A stretch of DNA of 64,000 nt from JBFWMG01 sp050251715 (GCA_050251715.1 JBFWMG010000009.1:1-64000); one strand, 5' to 3'. Positions 54,900 through 64,000 are shown, counted from the stretch's first letter. Made by a program: numbers and translations. Notes: generated from the sequence alone by a model not told the origin.

Positions 54900-55388
54900 A
54901 TGGACAACATCCTTATTACTACCCTCGACCTGTTGACCAAGAAAAACATTCCCCTCGGCAAGATCGTCCTGCAAAAAATCGTCTACTTCCTCAAAGACCG
55001 GGGGGTTCCTTTTTCTTATTCTTTTCGCCCGTTTACATATGGACCGTATTCCTCCAGCCTGTCCCATGCCCTGGAATCCCTCTGCTTCTGGGATTACCTT
55101 GAGGAACGCGGTAACGAGTACTCTATCCGCGACCTCCCCACGCCCGCTCCGGACGAGGATCTCACCCCACGGATCACCGCAGCCATCGACACCTTCGCCT
55201 CCATGGTCGACGGACAGTATGACTTTAAGACCATGGAGATCTTCGGTACGGTCATCTCATGCCGCCGCGCCCTGGAAGAAGTGGGGGAAGAAGTGACGCC
55301 AGACAGCGTGCTGGCGGAATTCAAGGCATGGAAGGCCGACAAATACGACGACGATCGCATTCTGGCCGCCTACCGGAAAATCTGTTAA
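54900..55388 (+). CDS. YwgA-like small protein paired with the HD hydrolase
   Basis: The 162-residue protein starts at ATG 54900 behind GGAGGG. The N-terminal half (LGKIVLQKIVYFLKDRGVPF, FRPFTYGPYSSSLSHALESL) resembles YwgA or the related SocA/Panacea-like fold, with the typical KxxLQKxxYF and YGPYS. The rest is acidic and helical. Its position directly after the HD gene and the shared terminator suggest one operon. It might regulate or chaperone the HD enzyme. Its biochemical activity is unknown to me. Confidence 0.7.
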   Translation: MDNILITTLDLLTKKNIPLGKIVLQKIVYFLKDRGVPFSYSFRPFTYGPYSSSLSHALESLCFWDYLEERGNEYSIRDLPTPAPDEDLTPRITAAIDTFASMVDGQYDFKTMEIFGTVISCRRALEEVGEEVTPDSVLAEFKAWKADKYDDDRILAAYRKIC

Positions 55389-55432
55389 CCGTGCGCCTCG
55401 CAGCGCCACGCTACTCGCTTTCAATCGACGAG

Positions 55433-55467
55433 AATGCCTCCCGGCACATGCCAGGAGGCATTTTTTT
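55433..55467 (+). terminator. Terminator of the HD/YwgA-like operon
   Basis: AATGCCTCC (55433-55441) pairs with GGAGGCATT (55454-55462) and runs into seven T residues. It is 45 bases past the operon's last stop and ahead of the convergent 940-residue gene. Confidence 0.92.
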
Positions 55468-55521
55468 GCATAAAAGGAGAACGGTCGAGAACCCACGTCT
55501 CCTCTTTCCGCAAACTCCGCG

Positions 55522-58344
55522 TCAGCGCACGTGGGTGTTGTAGGCCTGGATGATGAGCAGCCGCCACTCAAGGCGCGCCTGCAGCATATGGATCATGCCG
55601 AGCGTGGTCTTGTCCTTGAGCTTGCCCGTCTCGAACATGGCTTTCAATTCTTCCGCGCCAGGGCCGCTCATGTGCATGAGCAGCAGCCGGGCGCTCTTCT
55701 CGGTGGTCAGATCAAGGTGCCCAAGCGTGCCATCGTGGAAATCCGTCAGCCGGACCAGGAACGCCTTGTCGCGCACGGCGGCCTCGTCCTCCGAGAAACG
55801 GTAGTTGCGCAGCACATTGAGCACATCCTTGAGCGCGGGTTCGCGCAGCGCCTCCACGGCCCGCTCCATCTCACGCAGCAGCCGTTCGCCGCTCGCTCCG
55901 GGGTTGGCCTCGCGCAGGCGCACCATGGTCTGCTCATAGTCGCGCAACAGGTCGCTTATGGTCACGCCCCCCGTGGCCGCTCCCGCCTTGTCCAGCCCTG
56001 CCAGCGCCATGCGCAGGGGCTTGACCACGGCCCCCACCACCTTCTTGGCCTCCACCGACTCCAGCACCCCGTTCAGGTAGAACAGCAACCGCTCCGTGGT
56101 GCTCCAGATATCCTCCAGGTGCAGGTTGCTGCGCGACAGAAAACGCAGCGTCCGCATATCCTGCTTGAGGCCCGAGGTGTCCACCCGCAAGCGGGGCTCG
56201 GACAATGCCTTGTGCAGGGAACGGAGAAAACCGTCGTTGAGGCCGTTGACCAGGGACTGCACGGTGGCAAAGTCCCGCGCCTGCATCAACTGATGGATGG
56301 CCGCCAGAATCTTGTCCGCCGTCTCCAGCGTCTTGGCGTTTTCCGCACTGGGCTGCTGGCGCGCCGCGTCGCTGTTCTCCATGAACAACCGGAAAAAGAA
56401 ACGGAGCTTTTCGATGTTGCGGTCGTATCCAGCGCCGTGCTGTTCCACGAAATTTTTTCCCAACCCCAGAATAAGGCAGATGCGGTTCAGGCGGAACAGC
56501 ACATCGTTGAGTATCTCTATGGGCGGCTCTTCAAATTCCTTTTCCTGCACCGGCGCGGCTTGGCGGTCCTTTTCAATGGCCTCCAGCCGCTTGATGGCGG
56601 ACCCCACGGAGTTGAAGCTGCGGAACACCGAAAGATCCCACTCCAGGCGCGCCTTGATGCAGGCCACGAACTCCGAGGCGTTTTTGGACACCAGGTTGCC
56701 GCACATGACGCAGACCCCCTTGTCCGCATCCAGGCATTCCTCGCGCAGGCTCTTGCGCACCTGCTCCAGGGCGCGGGTCATGAAGGACTCGAAATTGACC
56801 AGCAGCAGCTCCAGGGTCTTGGGTCCGGCAATGCCCAACTGGTCCAGATCTCCCTGAAACCCGAAGAGATCGCTCAGGAATCGCCTGTCCGAGGATGCGG
56901 CCTCGGACACGTCGCCCCCTGGCGGGGTAAAGGATTCCTTGACCACGTCGCGCGGGCTTTTGCCATGCAGCGCCTGCACCGAGTCCGCCAACGCGGCCAA
57001 CAGGTCGGCCTTGCCCGCCTTTTCGGCCCGGTCGCGCAAGTATTCCAGGGTCCGGTCCGGCGTCTTGAGCAGGTGGGCCAGGGTGATGCGCTTTTCCAGG
57101 CCAAGCGCGGTGAGCAAGGCCTTGAATGCCTCGGCCATGCCCCGCAACGGCAGCATGGCGCCCCTGCGCGCCTCGGCGGAATCCAGGGCGCGGGTCAGGA
57201 AAAGCGCCGTGCGCGGGGTGGAGGTCATCAGCTCGTTGACCGAGAGTTCCCCCTTGAGCAGCCGGGCGCAGTAGGCGATATCACGCTTGATGAGAGTGTC
57301 GTCGGCCTTGCCCTGCACATCGGCGAGCGCGGTCTTGACCGCCTCCAGCATGTCGTCGGTAATGGCGTCCAGCCCGGCCATGATGGCGGCGTCATTGCCC
57401 GTGTCCGCGATGACAAGTTTTTCCAGGCTGCGCAGGGCGGCGATCACCCCGTCGATGATCTGGGCCTTGGCCGCGTCCTTGCTCTTGTCAAAGCCGCCGC
57501 CCAGCTCGTTTTGCAGCAGGGTGAGGTACAGGCAGATCTTGCGGATGTTCCAGCCGAGCTTGCGCTTGTTGCAGATGATGAAGTCCGGCGCCAGGCCGAT
57601 GAACTTGCACACCCGGCCAAGCTTGTCATAGACCGCCTGCAGGGCTTGCGGCCCCATCTCGGCCTTCTGCATCTCCGTCCACTGGGCCAAGTCCCAATAA
57701 TAGCTCGGATCCGCCTCCTCTTCGGCGCGCAGCACGTACACGGTCTCGCCTTTTTCCACCTCCTCCAGAAAGACGAACCCCTTGCGCGCCACGCGCACCA
57801 CGCTGCCCGGCAACAACCCCCACGCCTTGAACACCAGGGGAGACAGATTGCTGGTGGCCACGTTCTTCACGCCCAGGATGGTCATGCCGCCGCCCACGGT
57901 CAGATCCGGCGGCGTCTCGCGCAGCAGATCCTTGTGCACCTCCAGGTCGCCCTCCACGCGCAGGGCGTGCATGAACCCCTTGTTCTTGACCCGCGCGCCG
58001 CGCGACACCAGGCTGCCCTTCACGAGCGTCACGTCCTCTATGACGTTGAAGGAGCGCACGTCGTCGGCAAGAACCAGATCGCCCAGCCACGCGCCGTCGC
58101 GGAACATGATGCCCACGGACGACACCTTGCTGGCGGGATCCTGGCCTATGCGCAGCTTGGGCGAGAGGATTTCGATGAAGTCGTGCCAGCGTGCGGCGGT
58201 CTCGGGGGTATTGGGGATGCGCACATCGGGGAAAAAGGGAATGGTGTAATCCTTGGGCTTGGCCTCGATGACCAGCTCATGCAGGAAGGGCTGCGACGGC
58301 TTCGCATCCCCGGCTTCGGGCGACTTGTTTTTGCCTTTGAACAT
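55522..58344 (-). CDS. Large uncharacterised cytoplasmic protein (940 residues)
   Basis: I know no named family. The first 220 residues contain a run of short beta stretches (WLGDLVLADDVRSFNVIEDV, LVSRGARVKNKGFM, LRVEGDLEVHKDLLR) that resembles the repeated beta-helix of bactofilin-like or polymer-forming proteins. The remaining 700 residues are helical, with many Leu, Lys and Glu, and one CVMC pair near residue 535. There is no signal peptide or membrane helix. It is a single gene between convergent and divergent neighbours. A structural or scaffold role is an inference from composition. Confidence 0.7.
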   Translation of the reverse strand: MFKGKNKSPEAGDAKPSQPFLHELVIEAKPKDYTIPFFPDVRIPNTPETAARWHDFIEILSPKLRIGQDPASKVSSVGIMFRDGAWLGDLVLADDVRSFNVIEDVTLVKGSLVSRGARVKNKGFMHALRVEGDLEVHKDLLRETPPDLTVGGGMTILGVKNVATSNLSPLVFKAWGLLPGSVVRVARKGFVFLEEVEKGETVYVLRAEEEADPSYYWDLAQWTEMQKAEMGPQALQAVYDKLGRVCKFIGLAPDFIICNKRKLGWNIRKICLYLTLLQNELGGGFDKSKDAAKAQIIDGVIAALRSLEKLVIADTGNDAAIMAGLDAITDDMLEAVKTALADVQGKADDTLIKRDIAYCARLLKGELSVNELMTSTPRTALFLTRALDSAEARRGAMLPLRGMAEAFKALLTALGLEKRITLAHLLKTPDRTLEYLRDRAEKAGKADLLAALADSVQALHGKSPRDVVKESFTPPGGDVSEAASSDRRFLSDLFGFQGDLDQLGIAGPKTLELLLVNFESFMTRALEQVRKSLREECLDADKGVCVMCGNLVSKNASEFVACIKARLEWDLSVFRSFNSVGSAIKRLEAIEKDRQAAPVQEKEFEEPPIEILNDVLFRLNRICLILGLGKNFVEQHGAGYDRNIEKLRFFFRLFMENSDAARQQPSAENAKTLETADKILAAIHQLMQARDFATVQSLVNGLNDGFLRSLHKALSEPRLRVDTSGLKQDMRTLRFLSRSNLHLEDIWSTTERLLFYLNGVLESVEAKKVVGAVVKPLRMALAGLDKAGAATGGVTISDLLRDYEQTMVRLREANPGASGERLLREMERAVEALREPALKDVLNVLRNYRFSEDEAAVRDKAFLVRLTDFHDGTLGHLDLTTEKSARLLLMHMSGPGAEELKAMFETGKLKDKTTLGMIHMLQARLEWRLLIIQAYNTHVR

Positions 58345-58923
58345 ACGCGGCTGTTTCCTGGCCGAAAAAGGAACGCCCTGGACCTGGCGGCATGCCGCGG
58401 CCGGCTTCCCCCCCGGATTCGTCTCACCATGCGTGCGGCAGTCCTACCGACCGCACGCCGCAACCGTGGTCCCGCACGAAACGGGTAGTATAATAGTTGT
58501 ACGGCATGACGCGCCCAAGGGCAATCATGGAATGCGGTTCCGCGCCATCCCGGCGACAACGCGAAGCCAATACCAGGCGCCACACGCGCTCCACCCGCCT
58601 CCAACGCCGCATGCAACGCGCCCGTGGCCCGTCCCGCATGACCAGTCCTTGGGCAACGGAAGGCGCGCGCCGCAACCCACCGGCCCCTCGTCATCGTGCG
58701 CCCCTCCCCGGGGCATGCCGGTTGCCGCGTCCCATTCCCAACAGCGGCCCCGGCACGCGCCGCACCTGCATCTGCATATTTATTAGAAAATATGTAGATT
58801 ATCTATTGACTTTGTGTCATAGAATTGACACCAATGGAAAACGTGTGTGGCCCACGCGGGCACGCACGGCGGACCCGGTTGCACAACAGACCAGGATGCG
58901 CCGTGGTCGCGTCGGGAGGGGAG
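58345..58923. other. Regulatory region between the 940-residue gene and the sigma-54 activator
   Basis: About 580 bases: the left part is GC-rich and empty. The right part has an AT-rich patch (58778-58830) with a dyad (next entry), suggesting the promoter of the activator gene. No gene is seen. Confidence 0.5.
58811..58834. promoter_or_regulatory. Candidate operator dyad upstream of the sigma-54 activator
   Basis: TTTGTGTCA (58811-58819) and TGACACCAA (58826-58834) form a 9-bp inverted repeat with one mismatch, spaced by six bases. It lies in the only AT-rich patch of the region and partly overlaps TTGAC at 58806-58810. It could bind a dimeric regulator. Confidence 0.5.
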
Positions 58924-59937
58924 ATGGAGTTGAAGATTGGCGGGATCATCGGCGATAGCCCCGTCCTCAAAGAAGTTTTCAAGGTGCTGTTCAAGGTGGC
59001 GCCCACGGACAGCACCGTGCTCGTGACCGGGGAATCCGGCACGGGCAAGGAATTGCTCGTGCGCGCGCTGCACACCAACAGCATGCGCAAGGGCAAGCCC
59101 TTTGTACCCATCAATTGCGGCGCCATCCCCAAGGAACTCCTCGAATCCGAACTGTTTGGCCATGAAAAAGGCGCCTTTACCCATGCCATCCGCTCCCGTC
59201 CGGGCCGGTTTGAACTGGCGGACGGCGGCACGGTTTTTCTCGATGAAATCGGGGAGATGGAACTCTCGCTCCAGGTCAAGATCCTGCGCGTGCTGCAGGA
59301 GAAAGAGATCGAACGCGTGGGCGGGGCGGGCACCAAGAAGGTGGACGTGCGCGTGGTGGCGGCCACCAACCGCAACCTGGAAAAAGAGGTGGAGGCGGGG
59401 CGCTTTCGCGAGGATTTGTACTACCGTCTCAACGTCATCCCCCTGCAACTGCCTCCCTTGCGCGAACGCGGCCAGGACGTGGTGCTGCTCGCCACCCATT
59501 TTCTGACGCGGTTCAGCGAACGCAAGAAGCGCCCCCCGCTCTCCATCGACCCCAAGGCGCGCGACATGCTCCTGTGCTACTCCTGGCCCGGCAATGTCCG
59601 TGAGCTTGAAAATTTCATGGAGCGCATGAGCATCCTGTGCGAGGACAAGACCATCCGGCCCGAAGACCTGCCGGAAAAGATCCTGCGCGAGGTGGGACAC
59701 GATCCCAAGCCGCCCGTGGCCGTGGCGGCCGCCGCGCCGCAGGGCTTTTGCTGGCCCGCCATCCGGGACTTGCAGGACAGGAACATGGGCCTCAAGGAGT
59801 TTTTGGACGAGATGGAGGAGCGTTTGCTGCGCGAGGCGTTGCTGCTTGCGGGCGGGGTGAAGAACCAGGCCGCCGAAATCCTGGGCATCAAGCGCACCAC
59901 CCTCATAGAAAAACTCAAGAAAAAAAATTTGGAATAG
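58924..59937 (+). CDS. Sigma-54-dependent activator lacking a receiver domain, GAFTHA variant
   Basis: I start it at ATG 58924 behind GGGAGGGG, giving 337 residues. The AAA+ domain begins at once: GDSPVLKEVFKVLFKVAP, GESGTGKELLVRALH (Walker A), ELFGHEKGAFTHAIR (the sigma-54 contact loop, normally GAFTGA), GTVFLDEIGEMELSLQ (Walker B) and YYRLNVIPLQLPPLRER. It ends with a Fis-type HTH (NQAAEILGIKRTTLIEKL). Without an N-terminal sensor it should be controlled by abundance or a partner, like PspF. The His in place of the second Gly of the loop is uncommon. The upstream dyad may be its own operator. Confidence 0.88.
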   Translation: MELKIGGIIGDSPVLKEVFKVLFKVAPTDSTVLVTGESGTGKELLVRALHTNSMRKGKPFVPINCGAIPKELLESELFGHEKGAFTHAIRSRPGRFELADGGTVFLDEIGEMELSLQVKILRVLQEKEIERVGGAGTKKVDVRVVAATNRNLEKEVEAGRFREDLYYRLNVIPLQLPPLRERGQDVVLLATHFLTRFSERKKRPPLSIDPKARDMLLCYSWPGNVRELENFMERMSILCEDKTIRPEDLPEKILREVGHDPKPPVAVAAAAPQGFCWPAIRDLQDRNMGLKEFLDEMEERLLREALLLAGGVKNQAAEILGIKRTTLIEKLKKKNLE

Positions 59938-60148
59938 CCGGGGAGGCGGGAAAAAACAGCCTCTGCCCCCGCGAGGCCGCCAATCCCCCCTGTGCCGCCG
60001 CCGCACGACACACTTTAAATAACTTCATATTTTTCACGAAGTTAAATTCGACATCCTCCTCGCGGCGCTACGAAGTTCCCGCCATTCCGAAACATTTTCG
60101 CACCGGACCTGTCGTTTTTGTATATATTTTGCATGGGTGCATAGCGTG

Positions 60149-63100
60149 ATGGCCAACCGTTCCACCAGGCTCGCCTGGATCCTCGCGGGGCTCCTCTGCC
60201 TCCCGCTGCTTTTCCCCGCCCAGGGGTGGGGACTCTCCTATTATTGGGGCGAGCATCCGGACAAGGACAGGCTGGTCATCGTCTTTGACCACGACATCCC
60301 ACAATACGATTTCAGCCGCACCGACCGCACCCGCCTGGCCCTGACCGTGCCGACCGCCCCGTGGAGCGCGGAGAAAAAGCCCGGCCCCGGCGCTTTTGGC
60401 GACGCGAAATTCATCCAGTCCCTGGCAGTGACGCAAAATGGCCTGGCCATAGCCCTGCGCTCCCCGGCCATCGGCTACGTGCATTTCACCATCCCCGAGG
60501 CGCGCAAGCTGGTGGTGGACGTGTTCGGCGACCCCATCGGCGCACGCTGGCGTCCCTCGGGACGGCCCGCGCCCAAGACGGCCCAGGCCGCACCGGCTCC
60601 CAAGACGACGCAGGCCGCACCGGCGCCAAAGCCCACCCAGACCGCCCAACCCGCGCCGCTGCCGCGCCAGGGCGAGGCGGGCGGCTTTGCCCTGGCCACG
60701 CCCAAGCCGCAACAGGCCGTGGCCACGCCCACGCCCCGCCCCCGTGAGACAACCCTGCCCAATGGCCCGGACCAACCCGAACGCAAGACCATTGGCCAAT
60801 GGCTGGGCAAGGACACCGCACCGGCGCAGGACGCGGCCGGACAGTCCGCCGCGCCCGCACGGCAACAGTCCGCCGCGCCCGTTGCCGCGCAAACCGCCCC
60901 TCCAGCCGCGCAGCCCGCGCCAGAGGCGCGCCGCCCCTTCTTTGCCGTGCCCTACACCTTCCGCGCCCGCATCAACAGCGGCGGCCCGGAGGAATGGATG
61001 CAGCCCGCGCAGGAACCCACACCCGCCGACTCCCCAGCGCCCGTGGCGCCCCCCCTGGCCTCCCCTGTACAGGCGCCCACGCCGCTGGCGGTGCCCGACA
61101 CAACCCCGCAGCCCATGGCCATGGCCGAACCGGCCCAGGCACCGGCGCACACGCCCGCCCCCGGCACGTCGCAACCCATTGCCCCGGCCACGCCGCAACC
61201 CATTGCCATGGCCGGGCCGCAACCCATTTCCATGGCCGCGCCGGAACAGCCCCAGGAGCCCGCGCCCCAAGCGCAGCCCGAACCCGCTCCGGCTGCGCAG
61301 CCCCAAGCCCCGCAGCCTATGGCCGAAACCCCGGTGGCCGAAACGCCCGCGCAGCCCGTGGCCGAAGCGCCAGCGCCCGAACCCGCCGCGCCGCAGGCCA
61401 TGGCCGTCGCGCCCGCGCCCAGCGCCGCGCCGCAGGAACGGTACCACGTCATGGGCGCCATTTCCCTGCTTGGCCCCCTGGACGCCCCGGTGCTGACCGA
61501 GACCCTGCCCCAGGCCCAGCAACCAGCGCAAACCCCGCAGCCCACGCAACAGGCCGGACAGCCCCAGCCCGCCGAGCAGGCGGCGCAGGACGCGCAGCCC
61601 CCGGCGGACCAGGGGCAACCCGTGCAACAGGCCGACGCGGGCGCGCCCGCGCAGCCAAGCGCCATGGGCAGCCTGGACGCCATGGCGCCCACGGCCATTG
61701 CCCCGGGCACCGCTGCCGCGCCGCAGGCCGAGGCACCGGCCCAGGCCGAGACCGAAGGCGGCGGTTCGCTGGCGGACATCGCCAAGAAATATGCGGCGGA
61801 AACCGGTCTGGAAGGACCGGCCGACGCCGGAGCGCCGCAGGCCGAGCCCGCGCCCGGCGCAACGCCCGACGCCACCCAGGCCGAAGGGGACAAGACGCTC
61901 ATGCGGCCCGACCTGGACAAGGTGCAGGCGGCCGTGGGCGGCAAGGAGGTGCGCGACTACGACGCCGAGATGCTCCAGGCCCAGACCTCGCTCAACAACG
62001 AGGAGTATGACAAGGCGCTGGAGGGCTTCCTCAAGCTGCGCGCCACCCCGGACATCACCAAGACGATGCGCGAGGAAGTGCTCTATGCCATCGCCGACAC
62101 CCAGTACGCCATGCACAAACAGGAGATAGCGACCAATTTCGAGAAGATGAGCACGGCCCTGACCCAGGCCATGAACTACCACCTCGAATCCGACCGCGTG
62201 CCCTCGGCCCTGCTGCGGCTCGGGCTGCTCAACCTCAAGGTGGACAACGTGCGCCAGGCCGAGGCGTACTTCAACATCCTCAAGGACAAGTTCCCCCAGG
62301 ACGACAACATCCCGCTGATCTACTATTATTGGGGCGACTACTATTTCAAGACCAAGGAGTTCCAGAAGGCGGCGGACAACTTCCAGTACGTGGTGCAGAC
62401 CTACCCGGACACCAAGTTCGTGCGCGAGGCGTCCGTGGGCCTGGCCGAAGCGCTCATCAAGCTGGGCTACGAGGCCCAGGCCTTCCAGATCGTGGACTAC
62501 ATCGAAAAGCGCTGGCCCCGTTTCTATCTGGAATACCTGCCATTCATGCGCCTGTTGGCCGACGTGAACTACAAGACCGGCCAATATGAAAAGGCGCGGG
62601 TCAACTACTGGACCTATTACAACCTTGACCCGGAAGGCGAGGAAACCGACCTCATCCTGGCCCGGCTCGGCGACATCTATGCCCTGACCAAGCACATGAC
62701 GGCGGCCAAGGAGGTGTACCAGGAGGCGGCCACCAAGTTCCCGGACAAGGACGGCGGCCTCGTCGCCCAGATGCGCCTGGCCGAGGAAGGCGTGTATGAC
62801 GCGCCCTCGGTCAAGGACATGTTCTCGGTCTTCGACCGCCCCTTCAACTTGAGTCCGGCGGAAATCTACAAGAAGATCATCGCCGAGCACCCGGACAGCG
62901 AGCTCGCCCCCCTGGCGCAGCTCAAGCTGGCCATGTGGCACCTGTGGAACAAGCAATACCGCGACACCCTCAAGGCCGCCACCGAGTTCCAGCAGAAATA
63001 CCCCAAGGACAAGCTGGCCGCGCGCGCCCGCGAGGTGGGCCTGCAGGCCTTTGACAGCATGGTCACCGCGTATGCGCAGGAAGAGAACTATGACCGCATC

Positions 63101-63919
63101 ATCGACATGTGGAACGAGTTCCCCCTGGTGCGCGACGCGGCGGAGGAGATGCAGGCGGAAACCCGCATCGCCCTGGGCCTCAGCTTCTGGAAGCGGGGTT
63201 CGCCGGACATGGCCCTCGACGTGGTCGCGCCCCTGCTGCGCGGCCACAAGGTGCCGGAATTTTCCGAAATGGCCCTGCATCTCGCCCTGTCCGTGTTCAC
63301 CGACAACCTGGCCTGGGACCGCATCCCGGCCCTGGCCGACCAGATCGAGCTGTGGGATCTGAAGCCCGAGAGCAGGCGCGAGCTCGACTATGCCCTGGCC
63401 CTGGCCTACGAGAACCAGCACACGTCCGCCAAGAGCATGCCGCTGTGGCGCAAGCTGGTGGACGACCCCTCCCTGCCCACCGACCGACAGGCCTATGCCC
63501 GCTATTTCGTGGCCATGGCCGCACGGCAGGAACGCGACCTGGAGACCGCCTACGTCCTGGCCCAGGACGCCCTGACGCTGTTTGCCAACAGCGGCGTGAA
63601 GGACGATGAAAAGGTCAAGGATCTCATGGGGCTGCTTATGGATGTCACCGAAAGTTCGGGCCGCATCCGCGAGGCGCTGCGCTGGGCCGAGGACTATGGC
63701 AAGTTTGTGCCCAAGACCAACCCCAACTGGCCCGCCCTGCGCTACCGCACGGCCCAGCTGTACAAGAAGGCCGCGGAACCCCAGCAATGGGAAGACATCC
63801 TCAAGGACTTGGCGGCCACCCAGCCGCAGTCGCTCTATGGCCGCATGGCCGCGTCCGAACTGCAATCCCACGCCCTGGAAAAAAGCGCCCAGCAGTTCTC
63901 GCCCATGGGCAGCATGTAA
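60149..63919 (+). CDS. Exported TPR protein with long Pro/Ala-rich linker
   Basis: The 1256-residue protein probably starts at ATG 60149. In-frame GTG codons at 60137 and 60146 are alternatives and none has a good ribosome-binding site. Residues 1-28 (STRLAWILAGLLCLPLLFPA) form a signal peptide. A small folded domain (30-125, FSRTDRTRLALTV, VHFTIPEARKLVVDVFG) resembles AMIN-type domains. Residues about 130-590 are a disordered linker of Pro, Ala and Gln with repeats such as PMAMAEP and QPIAMAG. The C-terminal 600 residues hold many TPR-like repeats (EYDKALEGFLKLRA, KEFQKAADNFQYVVQTYPDT). A periplasmic scaffold, perhaps for envelope or motility machinery, is likely. Confidence 0.8.
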   Translation: MANRSTRLAWILAGLLCLPLLFPAQGWGLSYYWGEHPDKDRLVIVFDHDIPQYDFSRTDRTRLALTVPTAPWSAEKKPGPGAFGDAKFIQSLAVTQNGLAIALRSPAIGYVHFTIPEARKLVVDVFGDPIGARWRPSGRPAPKTAQAAPAPKTTQAAPAPKPTQTAQPAPLPRQGEAGGFALATPKPQQAVATPTPRPRETTLPNGPDQPERKTIGQWLGKDTAPAQDAAGQSAAPARQQSAAPVAAQTAPPAAQPAPEARRPFFAVPYTFRARINSGGPEEWMQPAQEPTPADSPAPVAPPLASPVQAPTPLAVPDTTPQPMAMAEPAQAPAHTPAPGTSQPIAPATPQPIAMAGPQPISMAAPEQPQEPAPQAQPEPAPAAQPQAPQPMAETPVAETPAQPVAEAPAPEPAAPQAMAVAPAPSAAPQERYHVMGAISLLGPLDAPVLTETLPQAQQPAQTPQPTQQAGQPQPAEQAAQDAQPPADQGQPVQQADAGAPAQPSAMGSLDAMAPTAIAPGTAAAPQAEAPAQAETEGGGSLADIAKKYAAETGLEGPADAGAPQAEPAPGATPDATQAEGDKTLMRPDLDKVQAAVGGKEVRDYDAEMLQAQTSLNNEEYDKALEGFLKLRATPDITKTMREEVLYAIADTQYAMHKQEIATNFEKMSTALTQAMNYHLESDRVPSALLRLGLLNLKVDNVRQAEAYFNILKDKFPQDDNIPLIYYYWGDYYFKTKEFQKAADNFQYVVQTYPDTKFVREASVGLAEALIKLGYEAQAFQIVDYIEKRWPRFYLEYLPFMRLLADVNYKTGQYEKARVNYWTYYNLDPEGEETDLILARLGDIYALTKHMTAAKEVYQEAATKFPDKDGGLVAQMRLAEEGVYDAPSVKDMFSVFDRPFNLSPAEIYKKIIAEHPDSELAPLAQLKLAMWHLWNKQYRDTLKAATEFQQKYPKDKLAARAREVGLQAFDSMVTAYAQEENYDRIIDMWNEFPLVRDAAEEMQAETRIALGLSFWKRGSPDMALDVVAPLLRGHKVPEFSEMALHLALSVFTDNLAWDRIPALADQIELWDLKPESRRELDYALALAYENQHTSAKSMPLWRKLVDDPSLPTDRQAYARYFVAMAARQERDLETAYVLAQDALTLFANSGVKDDEKVKDLMGLLMDVTESSGRIREALRWAEDYGKFVPKTNPNWPALRYRTAQLYKKAAEPQQWEDILKDLAATQPQSLYGRMAASELQSHALEKSAQQFSPMGSM

Positions 63920-63955
63920 TTTGCCCTGGTCCGGCGGGCCTGCTATGCTGAAGGC

Positions 63956-64000
63956 ATGAACGAAACCCTCGCCAACCTGGCCGCCGTGGCCGCCGCCGTG
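63956..64000 (+). CDS. Start of a further gene, cut by the window edge
   Basis: ATG 63956 with AAGG upstream begins MNETLANLAAVAAAV and the frame is open to the edge. Fifteen residues are too few to identify it. It is 36 bases after the TPR gene and probably in its operon. Confidence 0.45.
   Translation, partial: MNETLANLAAVAAAV

Noticed and set aside
55531..58488. Very long plus-strand frame opposite the 940-residue gene
   Set aside because: Its composition is an antisense shadow (His, Gln, Gly, Arg rich). The minus-strand frame has normal protein composition.
60068..63871. 1267-residue minus-strand frame opposite the TPR protein
   Set aside because: Gly/Arg/Leu-rich antisense of the Pro/Ala linker. 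The plus frame has a signal peptide and TPR repeats.

Overview
The window looks like a high-GC member of the Desulfovibrionales or a close relative. This placement is an inference from gene content (recCBD, a eukaryote-type NADP-isocitrate dehydrogenase, GAF-SpoIIE and sigma-54 regulators) and from strongly GC-biased core genes. No rRNA or marker gene confirms it. The window splits in two at a tRNA-Phe gene (39618-39693, minus strand). To its right lie ordinary, very GC-rich chromosomal genes. To its left lies about 39 kb of lower-GC accessory DNA packed with defence, recombination and mobile-element genes.

Accessory part, left to right. (1) 216-3352: an McrBC-type modification-dependent restriction pair, with one in-frame amber codon in mcrB. 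(2) 3648-9675, minus strand: an ERF annealing protein, a PD-(D/E)XK exonuclease, a CobS/MoxR-like AAA+ ATPase, a DUF3150 protein, a CobT-like VWA protein and a zinc-ribbon/glycine-zipper protein. The layout recalls the recombination and AAA-VWA block of SXT/IncA-C-type conjugative elements, and strong hairpins lie between some genes. (3) 9963-11370: a membrane protein divergent from an XRE regulator. (4) 11387-28683, minus strand: a long defence operon of hsdM, hsdS, a HEPN-like gene, an XPD-like helicase fused to a nuclease, hsdR, a Swt1-HEPN/SNF2 helicase, a sacsin-like GHKL ATPase with a C-terminal zinc/HNH-like module, and DUF3024. A truncated second DUF3024 lies between hsdR and the SNF2 gene and looks like a scar from modular assembly. 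(5) 29101-36337: an inovirus Gp2-like protein, small unknown genes, a Fic protein, decayed transposase and serine-recombinase remnants, and a satellite-like replication set (AlpA-like regulator, small ORF, RecA-fold helicase). (6) 36920-38179: an AT-rich unknown gene. (7) 38231-39410: an IS481-family element whose transposase is broken by one amber codon.

Core part. recC-recB-recD form a tight operon (40842-50011). They are followed by a GAF/SpoIIE-type phosphatase, NADP-dependent icd with a clear terminator, an HD phosphohydrolase with a YwgA-like partner, a 940-residue unknown protein, a sigma-54 activator lacking a receiver domain and carrying a GAFTHA variant loop, and an exported TPR protein with a long Pro/Ala-rich linker. 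A further gene starts at the right edge.

Working model: tRNA-Phe was the integration site of a mobile island that has accumulated several restriction and defence modules. The least familiar assembly is the eight-gene operon at 11.4-28.7 kb, where a complete Type I restriction-modification set is co-transcribed with a HEPN protein, a helicase-nuclease, and an SNF2/GHKL pair that could act as a separate effector.
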